A stretch of 64,000 nucleotides of DNA, taken from positions 2,356,001 to 2,420,000 of the forward strand of contig NZ_PTRA01000001.1 in NCBI RefSeq assembly GCF_002943425.1, in the 5' to 3' direction. Numbering within the stretch: the first letter of the stretch is position 1; every line of letters begins with the position of its first letter. The stretch is from Siphonobacter curvatus. GTDB taxonomy: Bacteria; Bacteroidota; Bacteroidia; Cytophagales; Spirosomataceae. The translations under genes and the position numbers were made by a program. The notes under the pieces are model-generated. The model was not told the origin of the DNA. It saw only the letters and a list, made by a program, of their open reading frames with translations, and did not search any database. This document shows positions 14,906 to 23,002 of this stretch, piece after piece.

Positions 14906-16777
14906 ATGAAACACCTTCGTACCTTACTGGTATGGCTGTTACCTCTGTTGGCTCAGGCTCAGAACGCCGATTCTACCTGGTACCGCAACAACTACACCAA
15001 ACTGGAGCAGTACATTCCAATGCGAGACGGGACTCGCCTCTTCACTTCTATTTACCTGCCGAAAGATCAGTCCGAGAAACATCCCATCCTCATGACCCGG
15101 ACGCCCTACTCCTGTGCCCCCTACGGTGCGGATGTGTATCGGCCTTTTTACATCAACCACTACAAAGAGTACCTGAAAGAAGGATACATCATGGTCATTC
15201 AGGACGTACGGGGTCGCTGGATGAGCGAGGGCGTCTTTGAGGATGTCCGGCCTTTTAATCCCAGCAAAAAAGCTAAAACCGACGTCGACGAAGCCAGTGA
15301 TACCTACGACACCATCGATTGGCTCGTCAAAAACTTACCCAACAACAACCAGAAAGTAGGCGTATTTGGTATTTCGTATCCCGGCTTTTACTCCACAATG
15401 GCCGCCCTCAGCAATCATCCGGCCCTCAAGGCAGCCAGCCCGCAGGCTCCGGTAACGGATTGGTTCTTAGGTGACGATTTTCACCACAACGGAGCCTTTA
15501 TGCTCATGGATGCCTTCAACTTTTACGTCGCCCGGGGCTTCGGTTATCCGCACCCTAAACCCACTAGCGTCGGACCGAAAGGCATGACCCTACCTACGGC
15601 CGATAGCTACGACTTTTTCCTGCGAACGGGAGCCTTGCCGAATTTCACAAAGATGGCTGGCGACAGCGTACGCTTCTGGAATGAAATGATGCAACATCCC
15701 AATATGGATGGCTGGTGGAAAGCCCGGAACGTTCGCAATTTCGCGGACAAAGTCCCCGCGGGCATTGCGACACTGGTCGTCGGAGGCTTGTTCGACGCCG
15801 AAGATTGCTTTGGTGCCTGGACCACCTATCAGGCCATCGAGAAGAAAGCCAAAAATGATAATAAAATCATCATGGGTCCTTGGTTCCACGGTCAGTGGGC
15901 AGGTCGCGGCAGCGATGGTTCTTCCCTGGGGAACGTACAGTTTGGTAGTCCTACCAGTACGTATTACGCCGAAAAAGTGGAAGTACCCTTCTTTAATTAC
16001 TACCTGAAAGGCAAAGGTTCGGTTGCCTCCTTCAAAGAAGCTACGATTTTCTTTACCGGAGAAAACCAATGGCAAACCTTCGATGTATGGCCTCCCAAGG
16101 GGATTACCGAAACACCGCTATACCTGCAGGCGAATGGCAAACTGAGTTTTAAACAGCCGAACGCTCCCGGTACCTTTACTGAATACGTAAGTGATCCGGC
16201 GAAACCCGTTCCCTACGCAGAAGGGGTGAAAAGCTCCCGCACGCGGGAATACATGACGGACGATCAGCGATTCGCTGCCATTCGCCCCGATGTTTTGGTA
16301 TTCAAGACGGATGAACTCACCGAAGATGTTACGCTGGCGGGTACGCTCCTGGCTGACTTACAAGTTGCTCTGAGCAGTACAGATGCTGATTTCGTGGTAA
16401 AACTCATCGACGTATTTCCCGACGATTTCCAGTACACCAATAAAGATTCCTACATCATGAATGGCTACCAGATGCTGGTACGCGGTGAAGTGATGCGGGG
16501 TCGTTTCCGGAAGAGTTTCGAGAAACCGGAAGCCTTTGTACCCAACGAAGTAACGCAGGTGAAATACACGTTACCCGACGTGGCTCATACCTTCAAAAAG
16601 GGCCACCGGATCATGGTACAGATTCAAAGTAGCTGGTTCCCGCTGGTGGATCGCAATCCGCAGAAGTTTGTAGACATTTATCAGGCCAAGGATTCTGACT
16701 TTCAAAAGGCAAACATCAAAGTATTTCATAACAGTACGGCTGCCAGTCAAATCCTGCTGCCGATCCTGAAGAAATAG
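14906..16777 (+). CDS. Secreted CocE/NonD family hydrolase (X-Pro dipeptidyl-peptidase-like)
   Basis: A 623-residue exported serine hydrolase. Residues 1-18 are a signal peptide ending at AQA. The alpha/beta-hydrolase domain (PF02129) has the nucleophile elbow GISYPG (Ser157), with QDVRGRWMSEG upstream, a likely acid in GGLFDAEDCFGAW and a likely catalytic His in GPWFHGQW. The C-terminal third (from about residue 400) is a PepX_C-type jelly-roll with DFVVKLIDVFPD and RGEVMRGRFRKS. Family members include cocaine esterase, glutaryl-7-ACA acylase and X-Pro peptidases. It is monocistronic, converging on the SusD gene across a long hairpin. The substrate is not readable. Confidence 0.88.
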   Translation: MKHLRTLLVWLLPLLAQAQNADSTWYRNNYTKLEQYIPMRDGTRLFTSIYLPKDQSEKHPILMTRTPYSCAPYGADVYRPFYINHYKEYLKEGYIMVIQDVRGRWMSEGVFEDVRPFNPSKKAKTDVDEASDTYDTIDWLVKNLPNNNQKVGVFGISYPGFYSTMAALSNHPALKAASPQAPVTDWFLGDDFHHNGAFMLMDAFNFYVARGFGYPHPKPTSVGPKGMTLPTADSYDFFLRTGALPNFTKMAGDSVRFWNEMMQHPNMDGWWKARNVRNFADKVPAGIATLVVGGLFDAEDCFGAWTTYQAIEKKAKNDNKIIMGPWFHGQWAGRGSDGSSLGNVQFGSPTSTYYAEKVEVPFFNYYLKGKGSVASFKEATIFFTGENQWQTFDVWPPKGITETPLYLQANGKLSFKQPNAPGTFTEYVSDPAKPVPYAEGVKSSRTREYMTDDQRFAAIRPDVLVFKTDELTEDVTLAGTLLADLQVALSSTDADFVVKLIDVFPDDFQYTNKDSYIMNGYQMLVRGEVMRGRFRKSFEKPEAFVPNEVTQVKYTLPDVAHTFKKGHRIMVQIQSSWFPLVDRNPQKFVDIYQAKDSDFQKANIKVFHNSTAASQILLPILKK

Positions 16778-16786
16778 TTTCGCGTT

Positions 16787-16839
16787 AGCACCAAGAAAAA
16801 GCCGATGGTTGTAACAACCATCGGCTTTTTCTTGGTGCT
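16787..16839. terminator. Bidirectional terminator with perfect 26-bp arms
   Basis: Arms 16787-16812 and 16814-16839 are perfectly complementary around a central base, with AAAAAG/CTTTTT inside the stem. The hairpin nearly touches the SusD stop at 16841. It serves two convergent genes. Confidence 0.85.
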
Positions 16840-16840
16840 T

Positions 16841-18421
16841 CTACCAGCCATCGTTCTGTCGCAAATTGGGATTCGCATCCAGTTGCGATTGCGGAATCGG
16901 ATAAATTTCAAACTTGGTACTGTACGGAGCCAGTACGCTGTTGATGATCTGCCGGGGCGTGATGGCGTCCATTTCTTCCTTCAGCGTTCCCCAACGACGG
17001 ATGTCGTAGACGGTGGTAAATTCTCCCGTTAGTTCCAGTCGTCGTTCCCGACGAACCGCTTGCCTCAGGGAAGACACATCACTGGCTCGTACTAAGGTCG
17101 CTTTGGCCCGGCTTCGTACACGGTTTAAGAGTGGCAAAGCCTGAGCGGGTTTTCCTGTTTCGACGTAGGCTTCCGCCAAACCAAGCAGTACGTCCGAGAA
17201 CCGCAGTTCAATCAAATCCGAGCTGTAGCCTTGGGCGGGTGATCCTTCCGGGCGAGCGACCCGGGCCAGTTTTCCATACGCCACGCCACATTCAAAATTG
17301 CTTTGCAGGAAAATTTCACCCGTACGTTTCACCCGGTAATGCCAGGTTTGCGGGTCATAAATGATGCTGTCGCCCGGTTGAGCACCGCCATTCGCCACAC
17401 CCCGAAATACGTAGCGATCGACCAGCGTAAAGTCCCGCCGAGTATCGGCTTTTTCGTAAAGTTTGTAGAAATCGTAGGTGTAGCCAAAACCCGTTTGCTC
17501 ATCGCCATTCACTAATCCTCGCGGAAAAAGATTAAATGGAAAGATGTTCCCGTTCGGATTCGAGGAATTGATGAAATAACCGAAAGACAGAACCAGCTCC
17601 TTGTTGCGTTCATTCTCCAGTGAGAACACGTCCCGAAAATCATCCATGAGCCCGAAGTTGTACTTTGCTTCGTTTTCCGCTCCTACAACCTCCTGTAATT
17701 TCTCGGCAGCCCGCTGGTAGTATTCCGTTTTGTTCAGGGGTCGGCCCGCCATCTGCAAATAGACTTTACCCAACATGGCCTTGGCCGTACCCGCCGAAAC
17801 GCGGCCCAGGTTTTCACCCGTCCACTGATCGGGCAGGTTGTTCTCTGCAAACGTCAGGTCCTCAACAATAGCGGCATAAATTTCTTCCGTCGTTGCCTTC
17901 GGAGCATAAATCAGGTCCCGGTCGTTGAGCGAAACAATCTGACGCAACAGTAAGGGAACGCTGCCGAAATCCCGTACCAGATTGAAGTACGCATAGCCGC
18001 GTAAGAAGCGGGCCTCAGCGATGTAGGGCGTTGCCAGCGTGTCGTTAGTTACCGCCCGACGGGCATTATCGATCACGATGTTAGCCCGATACACTACCTT
18101 GTACATACGGCTCCACACAGCATCAAAAGCACCAGCCGAAGGTAAATGTCCGTAGCGATAGTAAGGGTCGCCACCCGGGCCGAGAATACCGCCCGTGGTG
18201 TACCGTTGTCCGGCTTCACTCAGAATAAAGCGACTCCAGACGTCTGCATAGTTAGCCGAAGTCCAGATTTGGTACACGCCGAGTGTCGCCTTGCTGAGTC
18301 CATCTTCGTCACTAAACACTTGGTCTTCCGACAGGGACGAAAAGGGTTCTTCTTTCAGGTTATCCCGACAGGCCACCAGCCCGAAGGTCAGCAAGCTTAA
18401 AACAAAGATTATTGATTTCAT
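16841..18421 (-). CDS. SusD/RagB-family outer membrane lipoprotein
   Basis: A SusD-like glycan- or peptide-binding lipoprotein of about 526 residues. It starts MKSIIFVLSLLTFGLVAC, a lipoprotein signal peptide with the lipobox cysteine at residue 18. SusD features follow: YNLVRDFGSVPLLL, EIYAAIVEDLTFAENNLP with TPR-like helices, and the C-terminal LAEAYVETGKPAQALPLLNRVRSRA and RRERRLELTGE segment. It caps the SusC porin and captures substrate. An ATG at 18433 overlaps the susC stop by one base; the ATG at 18421 gives a better signal peptide. No SusE/F, glycoside hydrolase or sigma/anti-sigma pair is adjacent, so the substrate is open. Confidence 0.93.
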   Translation of the reverse strand: MKSIIFVLSLLTFGLVACRDNLKEEPFSSLSEDQVFSDEDGLSKATLGVYQIWTSANYADVWSRFILSEAGQRYTTGGILGPGGDPYYRYGHLPSAGAFDAVWSRMYKVVYRANIVIDNARRAVTNDTLATPYIAEARFLRGYAYFNLVRDFGSVPLLLRQIVSLNDRDLIYAPKATTEEIYAAIVEDLTFAENNLPDQWTGENLGRVSAGTAKAMLGKVYLQMAGRPLNKTEYYQRAAEKLQEVVGAENEAKYNFGLMDDFRDVFSLENERNKELVLSFGYFINSSNPNGNIFPFNLFPRGLVNGDEQTGFGYTYDFYKLYEKADTRRDFTLVDRYVFRGVANGGAQPGDSIIYDPQTWHYRVKRTGEIFLQSNFECGVAYGKLARVARPEGSPAQGYSSDLIELRFSDVLLGLAEAYVETGKPAQALPLLNRVRSRAKATLVRASDVSSLRQAVRRERRLELTGEFTTVYDIRRWGTLKEEMDAITPRQIINSVLAPYSTKFEIYPIPQSQLDANPNLRQNDGW

Positions 18422-18432
18422 AGGTTGGCTCA

Positions 18433-21400
18433 TTAGAAATTACAGGACAATCCAATCGTGAAAGACTTCTGAGCCGGGTAGGCTCCATAATCAATGCCCT
18501 GCTGTAAGAGTGATTGGTTGAAGGAACTTACTTCGGGATCGAAACCCGTATACTTCGTCAGCGTGAACAAATTGGTACCCGTTACAAACAGGCGAGGGTT
18601 TTTGACCGGTCCGATTTTCGGAAAACCGTACGAAATCGTCAGCATCTTCAGCCGAACAAAACTGCCATCTTCCAGAATCGCCGAATTGATGTCGCTCGAA
18701 CTGATGCCGCGTTGCGTACTCGGGTACCGGACGTTGTTATGGGGCCTATCGGCAGTCCAGCGATTGAAGTACCAGTCTTCGGTTTGGTTGAAGATGACTC
18801 CCTGATAATCCAGTAGACCATTATTCAGGTAAAAACGCGTCAGGTTCAATACATCATTTCCAACCGAACCCGTGAAGAAGGCGGTTACACTCAGGTTCTT
18901 CCAGGTGAAATCATTTGTCCAGCCGAAAATAAAATCCGGGTTGGACTTTCCGATTACCTGCCGATCGTTGGCGTCGATCTTACCATCATTATTCAAGTCC
19001 TGGTACTTCCACGTTCCCGGAATCTGATCACTGAGAATGGCGTAAGGATACTGGGGAGTACCTTCGTTCGTAAAGTCCGAGGGCTGAGCCAGTCCAATAA
19101 CTCGTAACCCGTAAAACTGTCCCACCTGCTGTCCCGGTATCAGAATACCCGAAGTACCGCCCAACAGGTTTCCACTGATGTTGACGTAATCGGGCGTCTT
19201 GCGTTCCCCTAAATCCAGCAGTGTATTGATGTTTCGGGAGACGTTCAGCCGGGAAGACCATACCAGGTTTTTCTTCTGGATGATATTCGCCTGTACACTG
19301 ACTTCCACGCCCCGGTTTTCCATCGAACCGTAATTGTCGAGGATAGTACTCACGCCCGACTGCGAGGGCAGCGTACGTGGCTGCAAAAGACCCAGCGTCC
19401 GCTTGTTGTAGAAATCAAAGCTAAATACAAAGCGGTCGTTGGCGGAGTTGAAATCTAAACCTGCATTAAGTTGCCGGGTGCGTTCCCAGGAAAGGTTGGG
19501 GTTACCGATCGTCGTGGAGTATAAGCTCGTTCCAATGGCTCCTTCCTGCCCATACTGATAGAAACCGCTGTAAAACTGCGTGAGCGAGGAATAAGGCCCG
19601 ATGGCCTGACTTCCCGTTTCGCCGTAAGAAACCCGGAACTTGGCATTCGACACGAACTTCACGTTTTTCATGAAAGCCTCCTCATTTAGATTCCAGGCCA
19701 GAGCTACCGCCGGAAAGAGGCCGTATTTCTTGTTTTCGGCAAAAGGAGAAGCCCCATCCAACCGCAGAGAAGTATTCAGCACGTACTTGCTTTTGAAAGA
19801 ATAATTGACCCGCACAAAAGCCGATTGCAGCGTTCGGGTTTCTTTGAATGAGCCGATACTCTGGTTCTGGGCACTTCCGATGTTATCCACGCCAAACGCC
19901 GGAATCGCGTAACCGCTGGAAATCGTATTGAGTTGTTCAAACGATTGGTTGTTGTACTCACCCCCCAGCGTTGTATTTAGATAGTGTTTCTCGGCGAAGT
20001 TTTTCTCATACAGGAAATACGCATTTACGTTATAGCTATAGGTGTTGGCCATACTACTGCTCCCGCTTCCTTTCGAAGCGTATCCTTCAGCGGTAGTCGG
20101 TGGCAGAAACACCTGCCGCCGGGTAAGGTTCTGGTTCGTTCCTAAGCTCACGACTAATTGTAAGCCTTTAACAATTTTAAACCAGTTTTCCAGGTTGATG
20201 ACGGAGTAGTCGTTTTGAGAAACATCCGTCTTGGACGTTAACTCATTATAGGGATTGGCAAAGTAGTAGCCCGAATAGCCTGGAATGCCCGAGCTGTTAA
20301 AGCCCAGGTAATTCAGCTCAATGGTTGGGGGGGCTTTCAGACCGTCCAGCAGACCACCGGAATTAGGCCAGGCTCGTGCGGAAGTAATGGCTCGGTTAGA
20401 CTTTTGCCGCACAAAGGACAACTGGCCCTTGAGCGTATACCAGTCATTAATGTCCGTATTGATGTTCGCCCGTAAGCTTGCCCGGTTATTATCAGAATTG
20501 ATAATGGTACCACGTTCGAGCAGGTAGTTGCCGGAAATGTAATACGATGATTTAGGACTACCGCCGGAAACGCCTAGTGTAATATCCTGCCGGAAGCTGG
20601 GTTGCGTAATAGCTTTCACCCAGTCGGTATTCGTCAGCGGAGCATTCAGATCTTTGAAGGGTGCTTCCCGGTTTGTCAGAGCGTAGGATTCATTCATGAT
20701 CTCCGCATACTGCCGACTGTTCATCATACGAATGGGATTGGAAATCTGTCCGAATGAGGTGCGATTCACCAACTCCACCCGTCCTTCGCCGCGTTTGCCC
20801 GTTTTCGTAGTGATCAGAATAACCCCGTTGGCTCCCCGGGAACCGTAGATGGCCGTAGCTGCAGCATCTTTTAGCACTTCCATGCTTTCGATGTCGTTTG
20901 GATTGATACCGTACAGCCCATTCTGGGAATAAGCTCCGGTGAAGTTGGCCGAAGCTTCGCGGTACGGCGGCATCGGAAAGCCGTCAACCACGTACAGCGG
21001 TTCGTTATTACCACTCAGCGAGTTATTCCCCCGAATCCGTACGACGGTTGCCGCTCCGGGTTCGCCGGAAGTTTCCGTCACCTGTACGCCCGTAACCCGT
21101 CCCTGTAAAGCCTGATCAACGGTATTGACAACGGCCGTTTTGATCTCCGTAGCAGCGACTCGGGAAGTAGCCGTAGCCAGGTCTCTTTTGCTTTGCGTAC
21201 CATACCCTACGACAACGACTTCATTAAGGGCCTTGACATCCGGTACCAACCGTACGTTGAGTAAGGGACGCCGATTTACGGGTTGTTCCTGAGCTTTGTA
21301 GCCGGTAAAGCTAAAGACCAGAATGGCCTGATCGTTGGGCACTTTTAACTGGTACGAACCGTCGGTATTGGTAATCGTTTGGATTTTTGTGTTTTTAACT

Positions 21401-21936
21401 GTAATCCCTACGCCGGGCAGGCCGCCCGATTTCTCGTCCGTTACGCGACCTTTCACGAAGCGTCCACCAGGCAAGCTATCCGCCGCAACCTGGGCATTTG
21501 GCGGGGTTACGGGTAGTGAATCCGCCGCTAAGGGTTTCGCCGTATTGGCTGGCCTGGATGCATTAGCCGGTTTAGGAATTGTGTCTGTAGGTATGACTAA
21601 ACTATCGGATTGTGCGACGCGGCGGGGTGTCTTGACCGAATCAGGACGGACGGGCCGAGCCCCTGGTTTCGGAAGTGTATCGGATGGAATCACTAAACTA
21701 TCCTGTTGAATTATCCGGCGGGGTGTAGGCGTTGAGTCGGGTCGAACGCGTGGTTTGGGAATGGTGTCGGCTTTGGGTATGGGAATAACCAGCGTATCCG
21801 GCTTAGCCAGCGAATCCGGTTTCGTTTGCTGAGCCTGTACCTTACCAGTTAGACTGATACCAAGTAAAATGCTGGTACAAACGATGAAAGAACCGGCTTT
21901 TGACCGGACTTTTTCAAGGGGTTGAAGAGGTTCCAT
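18433..21936 (-). CDS. SusC/RagA-family TonB-dependent outer membrane transporter
   Basis: About 1167 residues. The frame continues to a GTG at 21996, but the ATG at 21936 gives a normal signal peptide (IVCTSILLGISLTGKVQAQQ region). After it come roughly 100 residues of Pro/Asp-rich repeats, then a carboxypeptidase-like regulatory domain (GRFVKGRVTDEKSGGLPGVG), the SusC hallmark LNEVVVVGYGTQSKRDLA, a plug domain (VRIRGNNSLSGNNEPLYVVD, AAATAIYGSRGANGVILITT) and a beta-barrel ending in a terminal Phe. It imports a substrate captured by the SusD partner encoded just downstream, energised by TonB/ExbBD. The repeat insertion between signal peptide and regulatory domain is unusual. No N-terminal anti-sigma-interacting (STN) domain was recognised. 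Confidence 0.94.
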   Translation of the reverse strand: MEPLQPLEKVRSKAGSFIVCTSILLGISLTGKVQAQQTKPDSLAKPDTLVIPIPKADTIPKPRVRPDSTPTPRRIIQQDSLVIPSDTLPKPGARPVRPDSVKTPRRVAQSDSLVIPTDTIPKPANASRPANTAKPLAADSLPVTPPNAQVAADSLPGGRFVKGRVTDEKSGGLPGVGITVKNTKIQTITNTDGSYQLKVPNDQAILVFSFTGYKAQEQPVNRRPLLNVRLVPDVKALNEVVVVGYGTQSKRDLATATSRVAATEIKTAVVNTVDQALQGRVTGVQVTETSGEPGAATVVRIRGNNSLSGNNEPLYVVDGFPMPPYREASANFTGAYSQNGLYGINPNDIESMEVLKDAAATAIYGSRGANGVILITTKTGKRGEGRVELVNRTSFGQISNPIRMMNSRQYAEIMNESYALTNREAPFKDLNAPLTNTDWVKAITQPSFRQDITLGVSGGSPKSSYYISGNYLLERGTIINSDNNRASLRANINTDINDWYTLKGQLSFVRQKSNRAITSARAWPNSGGLLDGLKAPPTIELNYLGFNSSGIPGYSGYYFANPYNELTSKTDVSQNDYSVINLENWFKIVKGLQLVVSLGTNQNLTRRQVFLPPTTAEGYASKGSGSSSMANTYSYNVNAYFLYEKNFAEKHYLNTTLGGEYNNQSFEQLNTISSGYAIPAFGVDNIGSAQNQSIGSFKETRTLQSAFVRVNYSFKSKYVLNTSLRLDGASPFAENKKYGLFPAVALAWNLNEEAFMKNVKFVSNAKFRVSYGETGSQAIGPYSSLTQFYSGFYQYGQEGAIGTSLYSTTIGNPNLSWERTRQLNAGLDFNSANDRFVFSFDFYNKRTLGLLQPRTLPSQSGVSTILDNYGSMENRGVEVSVQANIIQKKNLVWSSRLNVSRNINTLLDLGERKTPDYVNISGNLLGGTSGILIPGQQVGQFYGLRVIGLAQPSDFTNEGTPQYPYAILSDQIPGTWKYQDLNNDGKIDANDRQVIGKSNPDFIFGWTNDFTWKNLSVTAFFTGSVGNDVLNLTRFYLNNGLLDYQGVIFNQTEDWYFNRWTADRPHNNVRYPSTQRGISSSDINSAILEDGSFVRLKMLTISYGFPKIGPVKNPRLFVTGTNLFTLTKYTGFDPEVSSFNQSLLQQGIDYGAYPAQKSFTIGLSCNF
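21511..21798 (-). repeat. Three 32-residue Pro/Asp-rich repeats inside the SusC gene
   Basis: Three in-frame units of 32 codons (96 bp) each begin with D(S/T)LVIP and continue with DT(L/I)PKP. The unit starts are 96 bp apart. The later units also share RPDS and TPRR motifs. The third unit degrades after its first half. The segment is predicted to be extended and disordered, placed between the signal peptide and the regulatory domain. Confidence 0.7.
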
Positions 21937-22526
21937 AGAACGAGTATCAGAGCAAATAGATGCACTACCATTTTTCTCAATACGTATCCTAAACACTCAG
22001 TAAATGTTCGATAGCGTTGGAAAGATTCGCAGGTAATATGTACTATGAATAGTCTTTTAAAGCTCAGGACTGGCGTGGGATTGAAGCCTGCGTAAAATCG
22101 AGTGAACTTGTTAAAAAAAATTATTCCACTTCGACAATAGCTGGATTTACGGGAATACTTACAGGAAAGAATGCTACAAAAAATTACTTATTATCATTTA
22201 CATAATCTAGCTTAAAGAACGCTTAATCCTGTTATCTAAAATCAAATACTACTCTCTATTACTCAGTTAGTGAATCAGTTACTAGTCGTTAAACAAAAAA
22301 TCATCTCTCTTTCACAATTCAATTCATTTACTTCATACGTCTTTTTCAACCTATTATCAAGCGGACCATAAGTCACAAAAAAAAGCAGCCTTTCGTGCTG
22401 CTTTTTCTTTATACGATTAGCTTAGATACGCCGTAAATTAGTTTAGAGGTTAAGTGTGACACCGTTACATTTATTACTTATTGACTCTAGTTTCTAAAAC
22501 AGGTTTCGTTCTTTTATGGATTCGAT
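21937..22526. other. Intergenic region upstream of susC
   Basis: About 590 bp without a gene. It is AT-rich, should contain the susC promoter on the minus strand, and carries the terminator of the small membrane protein gene at 22380-22406. No clear TTTG/TAnnTTTG pair, sigma-factor gene or RNA gene was recognised. Confidence 0.5.
22380..22406 (-). terminator. Intrinsic terminator after the small membrane protein gene
   Basis: AAAAAGCAGC (22380-22389) and GCTGCTTTTT (22397-22406) form the stem; read on the minus strand it is followed by a run of about eight T, which fits termination of the gene ending at 22527. Confidence 0.75.
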
Positions 22527-22790
22527 TTAACGTACTTTTTTCAAAGCCATCGCCACGTGCTGCTGAACGCCACTTTGGTGATGAATAACTTTAGCCGCGT
22601 TATTACGTTCAAACCGATGTTCGCTAATAAAGTAATGTAAACCCACTAACAAACCCAAAGCTACTCCTACGGCTGCAATCATTCGTCCGGCCTGTGCGGG
22701 CTGTACAATGAGTAGATTCGCACGGAGCGTTTTTCGCTCCATCCACCCTAGAGCGATCAAGCTCAACAAAACAAAGGTTAACATAAGCAT
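22527..22790 (-). CDS. Small hypothetical membrane protein
   Basis: An 87-residue protein if begun at the ATG at 22790; the frame extends to a TTG at 22853 (108 residues). Two hydrophobic segments are seen (LMLTFVLLSLIALGW and IAAVGVALGLLVGLHYFI), separated by a short basic loop, with a hydrophilic C-terminal tail rich in His, Gln and Lys. No family was recognised. Its terminator downstream supports expression. It is divergent from the PIG-L gene. Confidence 0.5.
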   Translation of the reverse strand: MLMLTFVLLSLIALGWMERKTLRANLLIVQPAQAGRMIAAVGVALGLLVGLHYFISEHRFERNNAAKVIHHQSGVQQHVAMALKKVR

Positions 22791-23002
22791 AGACGTAGGA
22801 GTTTTGGTGAAAAGGGTGTTCAACAAATGTAGGATAATCCGTTTACTAACCAAACGCCTACTCGAAATATTTATGATTATTACAACAAAGTTTTAAGTTT
22901 TTTTAATGAAACGTACGCTACTAGATTGGTGATGGAGCACATCTGGTTAGACTTTGGTACTTTTAAAGTATTGAATCATGTTCTGCTAACCTTAAATTTC
23001 TG

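Noticed and set aside
18433-21996. GTG start of SusC at 21996
   Set aside because: It would put 20 extra polar residues before the signal peptide; the ATG at 21936 gives a normal export signal.
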